From positions 174,106,239-174,170,238 of the forward strand of contig CM056998.1 of assembly GCA_029891345.1 (NCBI GenBank): a stretch of 64,000 bases of DNA, written 5' to 3'. Below the pieces are notes generated by a model. That model worked only from the letters and a program-made list of their open reading frames with translations, did no database searches and was not told the origin of the DNA. The stretch is from Dryococelus australis. Its lineage: Eukaryota > Arthropoda > Insecta > Phasmatodea > Phasmatidae. The translations under genes and the position numbers were made by a program. This document shows, one piece after another, positions 34,165 to 44,049 of this stretch (position 1 is the stretch's first letter; the number at the start of each line of letters is the position of its first letter).

Positions 34165-34940
34165 GTCTTTACCGTTGCTTGTGTTGCCATCGTGCGGAAC
34201 TTGTGTCATGGCACGGCATATCGTACATGCGTTCCAGGATAATGACTGTGTGCAATACATCCTCAAGTGTACCATTGAGAAGCAGTATCAAGGCTGTTCT
34301 AAATTCTGATCTGGTGGTTTCAGCAAACACCTCCAGCACTTCTCGCTCTGACAAGTGTGGATCAAAACATTTGACAAAGTGGTTCTTCTGAGTGATGAAT
34401 GCTGTGAGTGACTCATCCGGTTGTTGGCCCTGCAAGGTCAGCTTGCTTTGGGCCTGTAGTTATGTGAATGCCCCTCGGAAGTGGCATTGGAACAATTGCT
34501 GTAGCTCCTCCTACTGGAGCATGTAATGATTAAGATAAAGGCACCAAGAGCGCGCTTCCCCTTAAACTTTTGCTTAAACACAAGTTGAACATTCTTCCCT
34601 ACTGACTCCATACCTCGTAAGGTGGGGCATGCAGTCATCAAAATTTGCTTTGGGATCCTCCATTGGAGTCCCCACAAAAGTTGGCAGTGTTTGGAACTTT
34701 GCTGGCAACTTTGTTGTAGTCGGTCTTGGCAGCATGCTGGCTGAGTCAACCCCTGTAGTTTCACTCTGTCCTATGTTCACTGCCAGTATCTGATGTGGTG
34801 CCATCACTCCCAAGTAGTTGATTGGACACTGTGTCACTAGCAGGCAATTTTGAAAGGGCGTTGGCATTGTTGGTAACATGGTGGGATACAAGGGTGTGGA
34901 AAATACATTGGGTACTGGTGGATAATAGTGGGTCAATGGT
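34165..34940 (-). pseudogene. Element E Gag capsid
   Basis: LPAKFQTLPTFVGTPMEDPK near 34715-34656 starts the capsid and CMPHLTRYGVSREECSTCV follows. After frame changes it continues with VFKQKFKGKRALGAF and ESLTAFITQKNHFVKCFDPH near 34410-34350, then LSEREVLEVFAETTRSEFRT near 34349-34290. The same blocks occur in A and B. The upstream part is a proline-rich linker (HYYPPVPNVFSTPLYPTMLP). Confidence 0.75.
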
Positions 34941-34962
34941 TGGAATGGAAACGATGCATTGG

Positions 34963-35215
34963 TTACCGTGGATATGGATGGTTGTGAAGTGTGGGTTTGT
35001 TAACCTTGGCCATGTGTGTCAAGTGAGCACATGGTGGCTCGGTCCCCTGGTGTGTTGCTTCCACACACTGTTTCCACCCTACTCCAGCACTGGTTGTGAC
35101 TGTACTTGCTATGTTGTTTAAATCCCATTCAACCATAACATTTGAACCATTATTGTTGATGGTGACTTGCATTTCGTGGTTCCACTGATCCAACAAATTC
35201 ACTGTGTGTGTCCGC
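34963..35215 (-). pseudogene. Element E second PHD finger, degenerate
   Basis: Only the tail of the second finger is recognisable: CVEATHQGTEPPCAHLTHMA, then KVNKPTLHNHP, matching NMQLSHAHSVHVTSVNKP in D. The remaining metal ligands are lost. Identified by position and tail similarity only. Confidence 0.45.
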
Positions 35216-35222
35216 GATGCTT

Positions 35223-35700
35223 CTACAACGAATGTGGTGTGCTTTCGGTTTGTGCCCTCTCTTTGATTATTGAGTTACACTGCAGGCAGGTGAATGGAAG
35301 TCCCACTGCAGTATTCAACTCCCTTCCATTTAGATACTCTCGATGAAAATTAATTATGCATTCTCCACACTGTAGCATAATAATGCCTTGATCACTGCAT
35401 AATAAATTACCACAGTAATTCGGGAGGTTGTAATTTGGAAATTCTGAGTTTTCAAGTTTTATTTTCATTAATGTATTCTCTGTGCCTCGCGAAATGTCAT
35501 TGTCTCAGTCTCGCAGTTGATCGCAACACGGCTGTTTGTTGGGCTGGATTGACAACGGCATTGGAAGTTATTGCCTCCATCACATTTGACTATGAGGTTC
35601 TGGGACATAGGATGTAAACACTCAGGATACAACAGCGCTAGAGTACTGTCGGTGATCCTGTCAGTCTTGCTTTGTTTGTCAACAAAGCCACATGTTAGGT
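35223..35700 (-). pseudogene. Element E Gag N-terminus and first PHD finger
   Basis: N-terminal block near 35690-35510: CGFVDKQSKTDR, DSTLALLYPECLHPMSQNL and then GGNNFQCRCQSSP, conserved with C and D. After a stop near 35470, the first finger reads YCGNLLCSDQGIIMLQCGEC with INFHREYLNGRELNTAVGLP and FTCLQCN (35410-35270). The order is C-x3-C, C-x2-C, H, C-x2-C; only the Cys of His-x2-Cys is changed to Tyr. This is the best preserved PHD-type finger of the set. Confidence 0.7.
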
Positions 35701-36500
35701 GCGGGTGACCAGCTCATGGTTGTGCGGGGTCGGGGGAAGGGAGCGCCCTCTCTGCTCGCGACATGGTTGTCCCTGCTCAGAATGATGTGGTGCAGGGGTC
35801 AACAACCTGGTGGCACTCAGCTGGCACAAGGAGCGATGCTGGTCTTCAGCTGGCCGCCAGTGTGAGAAGAATGCGAGTGATGGGAAGAACTTTCCACCCG
35901 TCGTTTCTCCGTCTCTTCGTTTCTTCCAGCTCCTCCTTCAGGTGGTGTGGCATGGGCTGCAGTGTGGCACGCTTTCCCCATTTCGACACGTTACATGCCT
36001 CCTTGTGTCTGGACAGCATCAGGAAGGCACCACGATGCTGATGTTGCTCTTGTCGGGGTATTCTAATTTTCCTCTCGTCGTTGCCGGGTAGAAATAAGAC
36101 CGGAATGACTTGAAAGGTTAGAACTTTGCTGGAAAAAATGCAGAAAAGTTTTTGGTGGGAAAATGCTGATAGGAAGTTTTCGACACACGCTTGGGCAAGC
36201 CAATTGATGGCATCTGGTGAAATGAAAAATTCTGGTAGGAAGTTTTCGCCCCACAGGAGGGCGACAATTGATGGCGTACAGTGGCATCGAAATGGGTTAT
36301 ATAGGATTTTTAGGGTGGTAAAATATGAAGTCTGTGGGATGGTCGAATTACTAGAATAGCCAACAGGCATCAAGGCGATGCCATGATGATACTATAGCAT
36401 GATGACTCTCGATGATTTTAGGATGCTACAGGCCGTACACCCAGACGAAAACTTCCCTTGAATTGTTGACCTCCACCCTTCTATTGCTGTAGCTGTAGAT
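35701..36500 (-). other. Leader of element E
   Basis: Between the Gag N-terminus and LTR3 on the minus strand. It contains repeated GGAAGTTTTCG-type motifs (about 36173 and 36238) and no coding motif. Counterpart of the leaders in C and D. Confidence 0.45.
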
Positions 36501-37651
36501 ATGCTATTGTTGTGTGTTTTCTAAACAGTAACCCATGGTCTGATTACACGCCTTTCTACTGCAATGACTTTTGGAGGCAAATTTATAATTACTATTACAT
36601 CTCACGATGTGGTTTATCGGGGCTAACCACGCACCTATACAGATACGATGCAATTAAATACTGTGCACATGCTTATGTTGAGCCTGACTCAAAACACTTG
36701 CAAATGAAGGTGAGTATTGTTAGGGCCCGTCCCTTTAAATGGCTTTGGGACACCAAAATAACTTACTTGCTGATTAGTTCTCAGGGTATTTATTCAGTTT
36801 GAATGGACACTTATTTCAGGAAGACACTTTACATGTGTAGATGTCTTAACTGGTCATTGTGATAACACTGCTAAAGATGACTTATGCCATGTAGAAAGAA
36901 TTACAGAAACTTAAGCTTCCCCGGGTAATGTGAACCATGGGGAAGTGAGAGTGGTGTATTGGGCAGCAGAAAACGAGACGGTTCTTAAGATATTAAACTA
37001 TGGAAGTGAAGTGATAAGTTCATTAAGATACATGCTGCCCAGTACATGGGAAAACATGGAGCATGCGAACACATGCAACCACCCTCGTTGATATCAGAGG
37101 CTTACCACCCTGGCCTAAGAGTGGTCAAAGGCTGGCTTACGCGCCAAGGTGGGATCTACTTCCTGCACTACATGCTAACTCCTGCTTTACCTGCTGAAAC
37201 TTAAGGCTAAATGTTACATTATATCACATAATATCCCTGGATGATACACATATACATAACACTGGTGAAATGAGCATGAACACAGTGTAACAATGATAAT
37301 GGAAAATAAACATTTACAGAGGAACACAACAAAACACTGGTGGTACAAAACGACAACAGAACAAGCTGTTTATTAACACAACAATCGACAACTGTAATAG
37401 CGTGAGTCATAAGCCCTTTGACTTGGTTATCTTTCATGTATCACTCTGCCACGTGCATTCCTGGCTACTGGGCTTGGCAAAAGCCAGTTATACAGCCCTG
37501 GTGTGCCCTATGTTGCACTTGCACATGTCACACACTGCGAACTCGCATGTGAGCCCTTCACATCAGCAGTGTGCACATCGTAGCTGTGGTGGTGGTGGTG
37601 GATTCTCGGCTGGACAAACGGTGTTAGGGAAGGGGAATGTGGTACACATCA
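36500..37651 (-). repeat. LTR3, 5' LTR of element E
   Basis: On the minus strand it begins TGATGTGTACCACATTCCC at 37651. It carries the hairpin CTTCCCC (36916-36922) / GGGGAAG (36939-36945). The inner end is approximate. A GTGGTGGTGGTGG run lies at about 37576-37590. Confidence 0.65.
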
Positions 37652-37808
37652 ACAGGTTAATGAACTAAACATTCGAAGGACTAGACTTGGTAGAAGTAGA
37701 AATACATATCCTATATTAGCATTAAAATTTTATAATACACTACCTCAAGAAGTAAGGCAAATGAATCTGAAATTATTTTGTAATACTCTCCATAAAAAAA
37801 AACTATAA
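37652..37808 (+). pseudogene. LINE RT C-terminal tail
   Basis: A 50-codon end of a jockey/CR1-type LINE polyprotein: RTRLGRSRNTYPILALKFYN, then TLPQEVRQMNLKLFCNTLHK, closing at a stop near 37805. This is the usual C-terminus after the RT domain. Everything upstream is replaced by LTR3, so it is a truncated insertion or the target into which element E inserted. Confidence 0.55.
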
Positions 37809-38520
37809 ATAGGCCTCTGTATTTTTTATGTGAAATGATATGTGAGTGCGCCCGAGAGTATAAGGGTGGGAGAAGCACCTCCAAATGGGAGATACTTTTG
37901 GGCTTAAGTGTATGGGAGGTAAAGAATGTGTGAGCTGCTGTGCAAAGAAATCAGTGTATGAAGGGGGGTGCTTACGTATGGAACCTGGGCTTGTATGAGT
38001 AGGAAAATGTGTAAGAAGATGAGTGAGTTGTGTAAGAATTACATAGGGGTAGAAGTGAAGAAGAAAGTGGGTATGAAAGTGTAGGTGATGGGGGGCTACA
38101 GTGCTACATTAGCCTTGGCTCTGGCCGTCGTCTCTGGTCCAGGGGTCTGGCAGGTTCCTCGTCATCCTCTTCTTCCTCGGTGGTGGGATTCAAGTGCTAC
38201 ATGGAAAGGAGAGGGCAGCAAGAAAAGGGTGTCAGCGGTAAGTGGACGGCGAGTTGGCAGATGAGAGGGTTCGTGAGGTGGCGGGCACAGGATGACTTGA
38301 ATCGGTTGGTGTTTGTAGCGAGGATGGATTGAACGTGTGGGATGTGTGCAGTGACATGGACCTGGTTGAGGTGAACTGGCAGGGGGGAGATGAAGGTTGT
38401 GCCAAAGAGAGCAAATGAAAATATCAGTGAGGGGAGGTGGTGTTGTGGGTACAAGTCAAAAGAACAAACAATGTGAGAAAGATCTTTAATTTATAGAGAC
38501 GGACAGTGTCGAAAAACTCG
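37809..38520. other. No gene recognised
   Basis: G/A-rich on the plus strand with GTGTGAG and GGTGG motifs. Possibly LINE 3' untranslated sequence for the first few hundred bases. No coding motif is seen. Confidence 0.45.
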
Positions 38521-38525
38521 CAAAG

Positions 38526-39290
38526 ATGGTAGGCCCCGGTCGAAAGAATGATATTGCATCAATTTTTTGGGGAATTGAATATTACAAACAGGTGATGAAA
38601 AGACTCGACGATATGAACGAATATATACATTTCGCCTTAAACAACTTGTACTTTCACGAGTTTACAAAAAAAATTAATTAAGGGCGAGTTTACAGATTTG
38701 TAAATTGATACCTTTCTAAATCAAGGCCAGCGAAACAAGAAAACTTTGCACGAACTCTTCAAACTAAAAAGAAAAGTGGAAAACAAATCATTTCAACTGG
38801 TAATTCTTCAGAAATTGTACGAATTGGCTCAAATAGATGCAAGCATTAATCCCGAAGAGTTTTACTCGAAATTACTAAACATTATTCATGTAAACAATAT
38901 ACACACGGACATTTCGTCAGAAGTCGTACTCTATAAGATTTCTGCGATGGTTACCTACATGTCTACGCGAAAATTCCCAATATGCCTACTTATACACTGG
39001 CAGACATTATGCGAATCGTCAATGGCATTGCACTGAATGGTTGAAACAGTCCACTGCCGTGGGTAAAGAAACGATAATACCTACCAAAAATTCACGATAT
39101 TATGCGCTCCAACAATGTACCAAACATCTACGTGGTCAATTATCTAAAAAATGAATTGAGACGATGCAACATTGAATATGTATCTAAACACAAGTTCATC
39201 GAATTACTGAATTCGGATTGCAAAGACTTCGTAATTGAAAAATTAAAAAATCTGAAGAAAATTACAATAAATTATCATTTGTAAGATGTA
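38526..39290 (+). pseudogene. Decayed small ORFs, unknown family
   Basis: Three short plus-strand frames in an AT-rich, gene-like stretch. They are 38526-38681 (starts MVGPGRKNDIASIFWG), 38746-39036 (lysine-rich, helical; contains FYSKLLNIIHVNNIHTD) and 39102-39284 (contains VVNYLKNELRRCNIEYV). They may be pieces of one or two genes broken by frameshifts, because coding-like composition continues across the gaps. I recognise no domain. They open the unusual compact cluster that runs to 43.1 kb. Confidence 0.4.
38990..39047 (+). repeat. Repeated gene-start motif, copy 1
   Basis: About 58 bases repeated at 39541-39600 and, more weakly, at 39760-39800. In frame it reads LADIMRIVNGIALNG then a stop. 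The third copy is the start of the cysteine-rich gene at 39767 (MANIKRIVSNMVTMAF). Confidence 0.6.
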
Positions 39291-39325
39291 AAAACATACA
39301 TTGTATAAGAGAGGGAATTGTATCA

Positions 39326-39398
39326 ACTTCCAAATTGACCGAATTTTTTAGGGGGGACCGAAAGTCCCCCCTCAAAAAATTCGGTTTATTTGGAAGGT
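39326..39398. repeat. Long hairpin with a G6/C6 stem
   Basis: Nearly perfect inverted repeat. The inner arms are 39338-39358 and 39364-39385 (21 bp with one bulged C) around a 5-base CGAAA loop. A 2-base internal loop and about 10 further pairs (39326-39335 with 39388-39397) extend it. It lies between decayed genes. It could be a terminator-like or replication-associated structure of an integrated genome, or a tiny foldback insertion. Confidence 0.85.
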
Positions 39399-39540
39399 GA
39401 TTCAGTCACCCTTTTATAAATCGACTTGGTTTTATGGCATCACATATATGATACTTTATGTAGTAAAGCGTTAAAATAAAATATAGACTTAATTCCCCCG
39501 TCTTTCGCAGTTACAAAAAAAATATTTTTGTAACGATTTC

Positions 39541-39600
39541 TACTTATACGCTGACAGACATTATGTGAATCGTCAACGGTATTGCACTAAATGGTTAAAA
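39541..39600 (+). repeat. Repeated gene-start motif, copy 2
   Basis: Matches 38990-39047 over its whole length, with an in-frame TGA replacing the Arg codon after DIM. Confidence 0.6.
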
Positions 39601-39766
39601 CGGACCAACTAAACTTGTTTTTACAGACCACTGTATGAATATTGATCACAAACAAAAAAAATACATGTATTACATTGTTTATAACAAAAGGGATATTAAA
39701 CCACCTTCTAAATAAAATGTAGACTCCCGCCAACGCGACACCAATGATTACAAAAAAATATATTGA

Positions 39767-40411
39767 ATGGCAAACATTAAGCGAATCGTCAGTAATATGG
39801 TAACCATGGCGTTTGCAATACGTTATTACGACGAAGCCCACAACTTGATCAGTATTTCAACCAAACCTTTCGATCGAAACATTTTAATGTACGGTGCGAA
39901 TCAGGAACATCGAGAATTGGCTTCGGAACTTCCTTGTGGGGTTCCGAATAATTATTGGTGTTGCATAAACTCGTACTATACTCACGAGTTGGAGAATCAT
40001 GTACAACACTGCAACGGATCTGGACATTTTACGTATTGTAAACGTCCGGCGATGACGCATCCTCAACGTTTCAGCGTCCCTTGCAACGCCTAATGCGAAA
40101 CGTATTTGAAAACTGTCAAATGGGAAGAATTACATTATTATAATTTTTATTGGCAAATTATTGAAACCATGTACATTAAAATTGACCAAAAGAAAGAATT
40201 ACCATGTGGTTATACGTATATGAATTGCGCGACTTCTCAGGATTCGGAAAATTACGCTGTAGTAATTGAAACCATGGAACGACACGAAAGAGCAGAGCAT
40301 GTTACATATTGTTATCAACTTAGGCACATTACGGTATGTAAGGATTCAGTAGATCCCGCCAGATGTTTGTGGAGTGAACATGCAAAATGCCACCACAAAA
40401 CAACAATGTAA
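39767..40411 (+). pseudogene. Cysteine-rich protein with internal duplication
   Basis: One continuous frame of about 214 codons, broken only by a TAA at 40091-40093. It has two related halves. The first contains ELPCGVPNNYWCC then HFTYCKR. The second contains ELPCGYTYMNC then HVTYCYQLRHITVC. The shared pattern is LPCG, a spaced Cys, a His, then H-x-TYC. No signal peptide or known domain is recognised. Such compact duplicated Cys modules occur in secreted and viral proteins, but I cannot assign a family. The chosen ATG lies in the repeated motif also seen at 38990 and 39541. Confidence 0.5.
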
Positions 40412-40834
40412 TTTATCGAGTAATAAACACGAGTTGATGAAAATTATAAAATATCAACAATTTAAATTTTAAAATGTGTGTATTTCTTTTTTACCAAAAT
40501 AAATTGCCACTTTGTTATGTGCGTTTTTCTCATTTATCCAGTTATCATTCAGTTTGTTTAGTTATGGCGACTATCTAAAAGTTTATCACTCGTCAAGAAA
40601 AATTAAAACATCTTATTACATACGTTTTGTTTTAGGTTGGCCTGTTACGGTACCGAGCAACTTACTGTTAGACTTTAAATTCTTTCGAAATTGTTTCCAT
40701 AAACTGTTCGTTTCCCTTTAATTGTTCTATGATTACCTCCACTATAGAGTTATGCTCGCGAATTATCGTAAAAAAGTCTTGCATAAACGAATAACTACGT
40801 AAATTAACTTTGAGAATATGTTCAAACACAGATC
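40412..40834. other. Spacer between convergent genes
   Basis: AT-rich spacer. A candidate AATAAA-like element (gtaataaac) follows the plus-strand gene at about 40420. No motif-bearing frame. Confidence 0.4.
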
Positions 40835-41502
40835 TCATAAGATGTATGCACTCTGACGTTTTAATTTTTTTTTTGCACTCGTCGTTCGAAGACTAAAGGT
40901 GAGGAAATAACCATAGACGATCACCAGCTTCTGGCACCGGTCGTTTATCCCACAGAAAATGAAAGGAAACATTCGTTGATTGCAATCGTCAAATTGTAGT
41001 TTAAAGTTGACGGATTCGATTAGGAGCGGTAAATAATTTCTGTTTCTATCAAGCAGATTTGAGCACAAGCTGTGTGCTTGGTCTCCTGTAATTGACTCTT
41101 TGGCCCGAGGTCCGAATAGTTTCCTGTAAATGCCATTCCAGCATCGGTAAAATAATTTGTGTACGTTTAGCATGGATGCTTCACTGTCGTCGTGTCCGAG
41201 CAGAGGTGAAATGTAATGTTCAAAGACGGCGTCGGGTTTGAAGACATTTTTCAAAAACTTGAACAACAAATTGCACAAAACATCATCCGATCGCGGTGCA
41301 TTTTGTGCTTCGGACTAGCGGGTAAATCGTTTTGCTTTTGCACCTCTACGTATGTATGTTCAGCAAGCGCGAACGCTAGGCAGAAACCTACCATTAGTAC
41401 AAACAATATATGTAATAGCGAGCTTAGATCAAATTCAGTCACGTAGAATCGGAAAATTAATTTGACCAGGGAAACCATGTTTACTTGATTGGGTTTTTCC
41501 AC
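40835..41502 (-). pseudogene. Membrane-segment protein, frameshifted
   Basis: Two overlapping minus-strand frames that share a boundary near 41255-41275 and look like one gene with a frameshift. The upstream part has a strong hydrophobic segment (LLHILFVLMVGFCLAFALA, near 41425-41370) followed by a charged region and a Cys cluster (MMFCAICCSS). The downstream 147-codon part has spaced cysteines (LFYRCWNG, HSLCSNLL, FDDCNQR, FIFCGINDRC). This suggests a single-pass membrane protein with a disulfide-rich domain. I do not recognise the family. Confidence 0.4.
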
Positions 41503-41942
41503 GAGCCTGAATACATCTCGAGTAAATTCTTCGATAATTTTCGGTGATTTATTCGTCAGGGAACTCGCAAAAATTTTGGTTTTGTTGGTTGATTATCGCC
41601 AAATGTTCGCCCATCCATTTTGGAAGATTTTTAAACATGTAAAAACAACTTTTCGTAGAATTGTTTAGATCCTGAACTACAGATAAAATGGAATCGATTT
41701 TGAGTTTCCGGTTGAGTTTCAACAGGTTCGTAGTTTATTATACCATTGAGTAGAAACAAGTTGAGTTTGACAATTTTTAAAAATATTTTTACTACGTACG
41801 TGAAAATGATATTGACATCTGAAAGTTTATATTCTCGAATATCCAACAGTTTAATGTATTCGTCGCTCAATTTATCGTATTTTTTACTTGTATTTGAATC
41901 GACTAGTTCCTTCAAAGCGTAAAATTTATAAAAATCATTCAA
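41503..41942 (-). pseudogene. Unknown protein N-terminal fragment
   Basis: A 103-codon minus-strand frame, rich in Lys, Leu and Tyr, with a mostly helical look and a hydrophobic run (IIFTYVVKIFLKIVKLNLFL). Coding-like sequence continues past its stop at 41631 in other frames towards 41502, so it may be the N-terminal part of the membrane-segment gene next to it. No known domain. Confidence 0.35.
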
Positions 41943-42038
41943 GCAATGTCGATAGTAGGAGCCATTTGGTTTGTTGTGTCCAATTATTTAATTGACCATA
42001 TATATACATATATATAAACACACACATATCTCGCATTA

Positions 42039-43076
42039 TTAAATTTGTAATAATTTTATAAACTCGCTATATAGTAAAAAAGTGTGGCCGAGTGGAGAGC
42101 GGTCGTTTATTTGAAGAGCGTTTTTAATGTTTAGAGAGATATTCAAACACGAATCTCGTATGGAGACCATCCCGTCACCATAGTCGAAAAAATTAAATTG
42201 GAAACACGAAATTACCCCGTCTGAATTATTTTTCTCGTGAATGGCGGGCCATCTCGCATCTAGTAGCAGGGAATTGTTTGCCACGCAATTAATTTCGAGA
42301 TTTGCGATTGTAGCATAATATGAATTTGTAATGACTACATACCGTCCGAATATTCCCCATTTAGAACAATTGAACAATCTTTCAACCCCCCAGTGATGTT
42401 TGTTTATTGTCGTCGACTACTCGTGATTTATTAGAGTAGTTTTAAAAAAATCATATGGTAACCACAACACAAAATTCTTTCTAAATTGCCCATAGAGCGC
42501 TAGTAATTGATCTTTGGAAAAGAAATTGTATTTTGACTTGGCTGTATCTTCTGCCAGCAAGGGTAAAAGCGAATCGTTGAAAACATTTTTTTAATTTTTC
42601 AAACCGAATAAAGGAGCGCCTACGGAAAATACACATTTCACATATTTGTAACATTCGGCCTCGTCGTAAATTTCCAATATTATTCCTGCCAGTAAACCGC
42701 CTAAAGAATGGCCCACTATAAACATTTCCAAAGGAAATGAGTATTTCGACAAGTACTTTTCGATCGAAAGTTTTACCGAATATGCAGACTGCAATAAATC
42801 TTTACGCCAATCGTACGCGATTCCTTTAATTTTAACTTTCGCAACGTTTCTATATAAATGAGAAATGAAACTCGAATATACAGATTTTCCACACACGGGA
42901 CATAGCACTTTGCCAGGTCGTAATGAATCGTCATTTAATAGTCGCTGAAAATCTTTATCCGATATTTTTCTGAAAGGATGCAATTTGTTCAGAAAAATTG
43001 TAGCTTTAAATTTATTGTCTGCAACTAGCAAAGATCCGCATAATTCCGGCACTAGAAATATAATTTTACTAGACAT
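42039..43076 (-). pseudogene. LCAT-like lipase pseudogene
   Basis: A single reading frame of about 345 codons, interrupted by two in-frame stops (TAA at 42591-42593, TAG at 42417-42419) and no frameshift. The N-terminus IIFLVPELCGSLLVAD resembles the oxyanion region of the lecithin:cholesterol acyltransferase fold; AYDWRKDL follows. The nucleophile elbow is GHSLGG, the acid lies in YGDGMVSIRD, and GHTFLL near the end supplies the His, so the Ser-Asp-His triad is visible. A C-x2-C (VLCPVCG) lies mid-way. The ATG at 43076 is preferred because upstream codons come from a CA repeat. Family enzymes hydrolyse or transfer lipid acyl chains. Origin (viral or host) is unresolved. Confidence 0.65.
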
Positions 43077-43082
43077 CGTTTT

Positions 43083-43101
43083 ACACAAACACACACACAC
43101 A
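43083..43101. repeat. CA microsatellite
   Basis: Short CA run just upstream of the lipase pseudogene start. Confidence 0.6.
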
Positions 43102-43439
43102 GTCAAGAGAAATGAGTTTTTAAAAAATGTTTAATTACTTACATGTACCTACTGATGAAATAATAATGAATGGATACTTACATGTAGTTGCCGTATCGTG
43201 ATCTGCACAGAATACATCATCCTTTTTCTTCTGTCTTTTCTAGATCATGACAAATACAAAAATTCTTCGCATGCAATGGTGCAGAAAGTAACAATGTTCT
43301 CACTGTAATGAGAATAAATTAAGTGAGTGAGTTAAAATGTCGGAACTCGAAGCAGAGGTGAGTGTGGCGATGATGTGATATCACGTGTGGCGACGATGGA
43401 GAGGAGGAAATTGGAAAAGGGTAATGGGAAACACGGACA

Positions 43440-43640
43440 AGCTTCAAGCATGCCGATTTGGGGAGGGATTAGGTTTTTTTTTTAAGGAAAGAGGGATGGA
43501 AGCCACACTCCAAATATGGTAATGAAATAAACCAAGTGTGCTGATTGGGTGAGGAAATAGTTTTTTTTAAACAAGAGTGGGGAGAGAGGAAAGGAGATTA
43601 CTCTCCAAATATGGTGATGAAATAAAACAAGCATGTGATG
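43440..43640. repeat. Imperfect tandem duplication
   Basis: The block CTCCAAATATGGTAATGAAA (about 43508) recurs as CTCCAAATATGGTGATGAAA (about 43603). Each copy is preceded by a G/A-rich segment with a T-run and followed by ACAAGCATG-like sequence, giving two units of about 95 bases. Confidence 0.6.
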
Positions 43641-44040
43641 TCGATGAAATTAGAAGTAGGAGAATGAACCCAGTGATCCAGACAATTACGGCTCTTCCTC
43701 GGTGTTACATAAGACCACTGCTTAGGTAATTGTTCCATATTGTGTATCGTAATGGGAAAACCATAGTAATGGTCCGCATGTACTATAAAGTATCCATCCC
43801 AATTGTTTACTTTGCAGTCTAGTGCCGTTTCACATATCCGGCAAAGTTCCATTTAGCATATCCAAATTCAGCAACGATTGTTCCGTATAGCGTGTCCAAG
43901 CAATTTTTTCTGCAAATTTTCTCTAGCGAATCGCCAGATGGTGTACGCGGGATGTAAAATCACCATGTTGAACGCCAGGCAGGTTATTCATTCCTTGCCA
44001 GACATAAACACATTTCTCATCGAGCACGACATTCTCAAAT
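43641..44040 (-). other. Unrecognised coding-like stretch
   Basis: An 84-codon minus-strand frame begins at 43852 with MELCRICETALDCKVNNWDG and contains SYVTPRKSRNCLDHW. A similar RNCLD/KNCLD phrase occurs just upstream at about 43905. No domain is recognised. It may belong to the decayed cluster to the left. Confidence 0.3.
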
Positions 44041-44049
44041 CGACGATGC

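Larger units (their letters stand above)
32498..37651 (-). mobile_element. Gypsy element E, 3' truncated
   Basis: Minus-strand copy spanning, right to left, LTR3 (37651 to about 36.5 kb), leader, Gag N-terminus, PHD-type fingers, linker, capsid, zinc knuckle, protease and RT up to the thumb. RNase H and integrase are missing. It supplies the longest uninterrupted protease-RT frame of the lineage here. Confidence 0.8.

Noticed and set aside
40835..41942. Assignment of the membrane-segment gene to a baculovirus-type infectivity factor
   Set aside because: A hydrophobic segment and scattered cysteines alone are not diagnostic; no conserved family motif was recognised.
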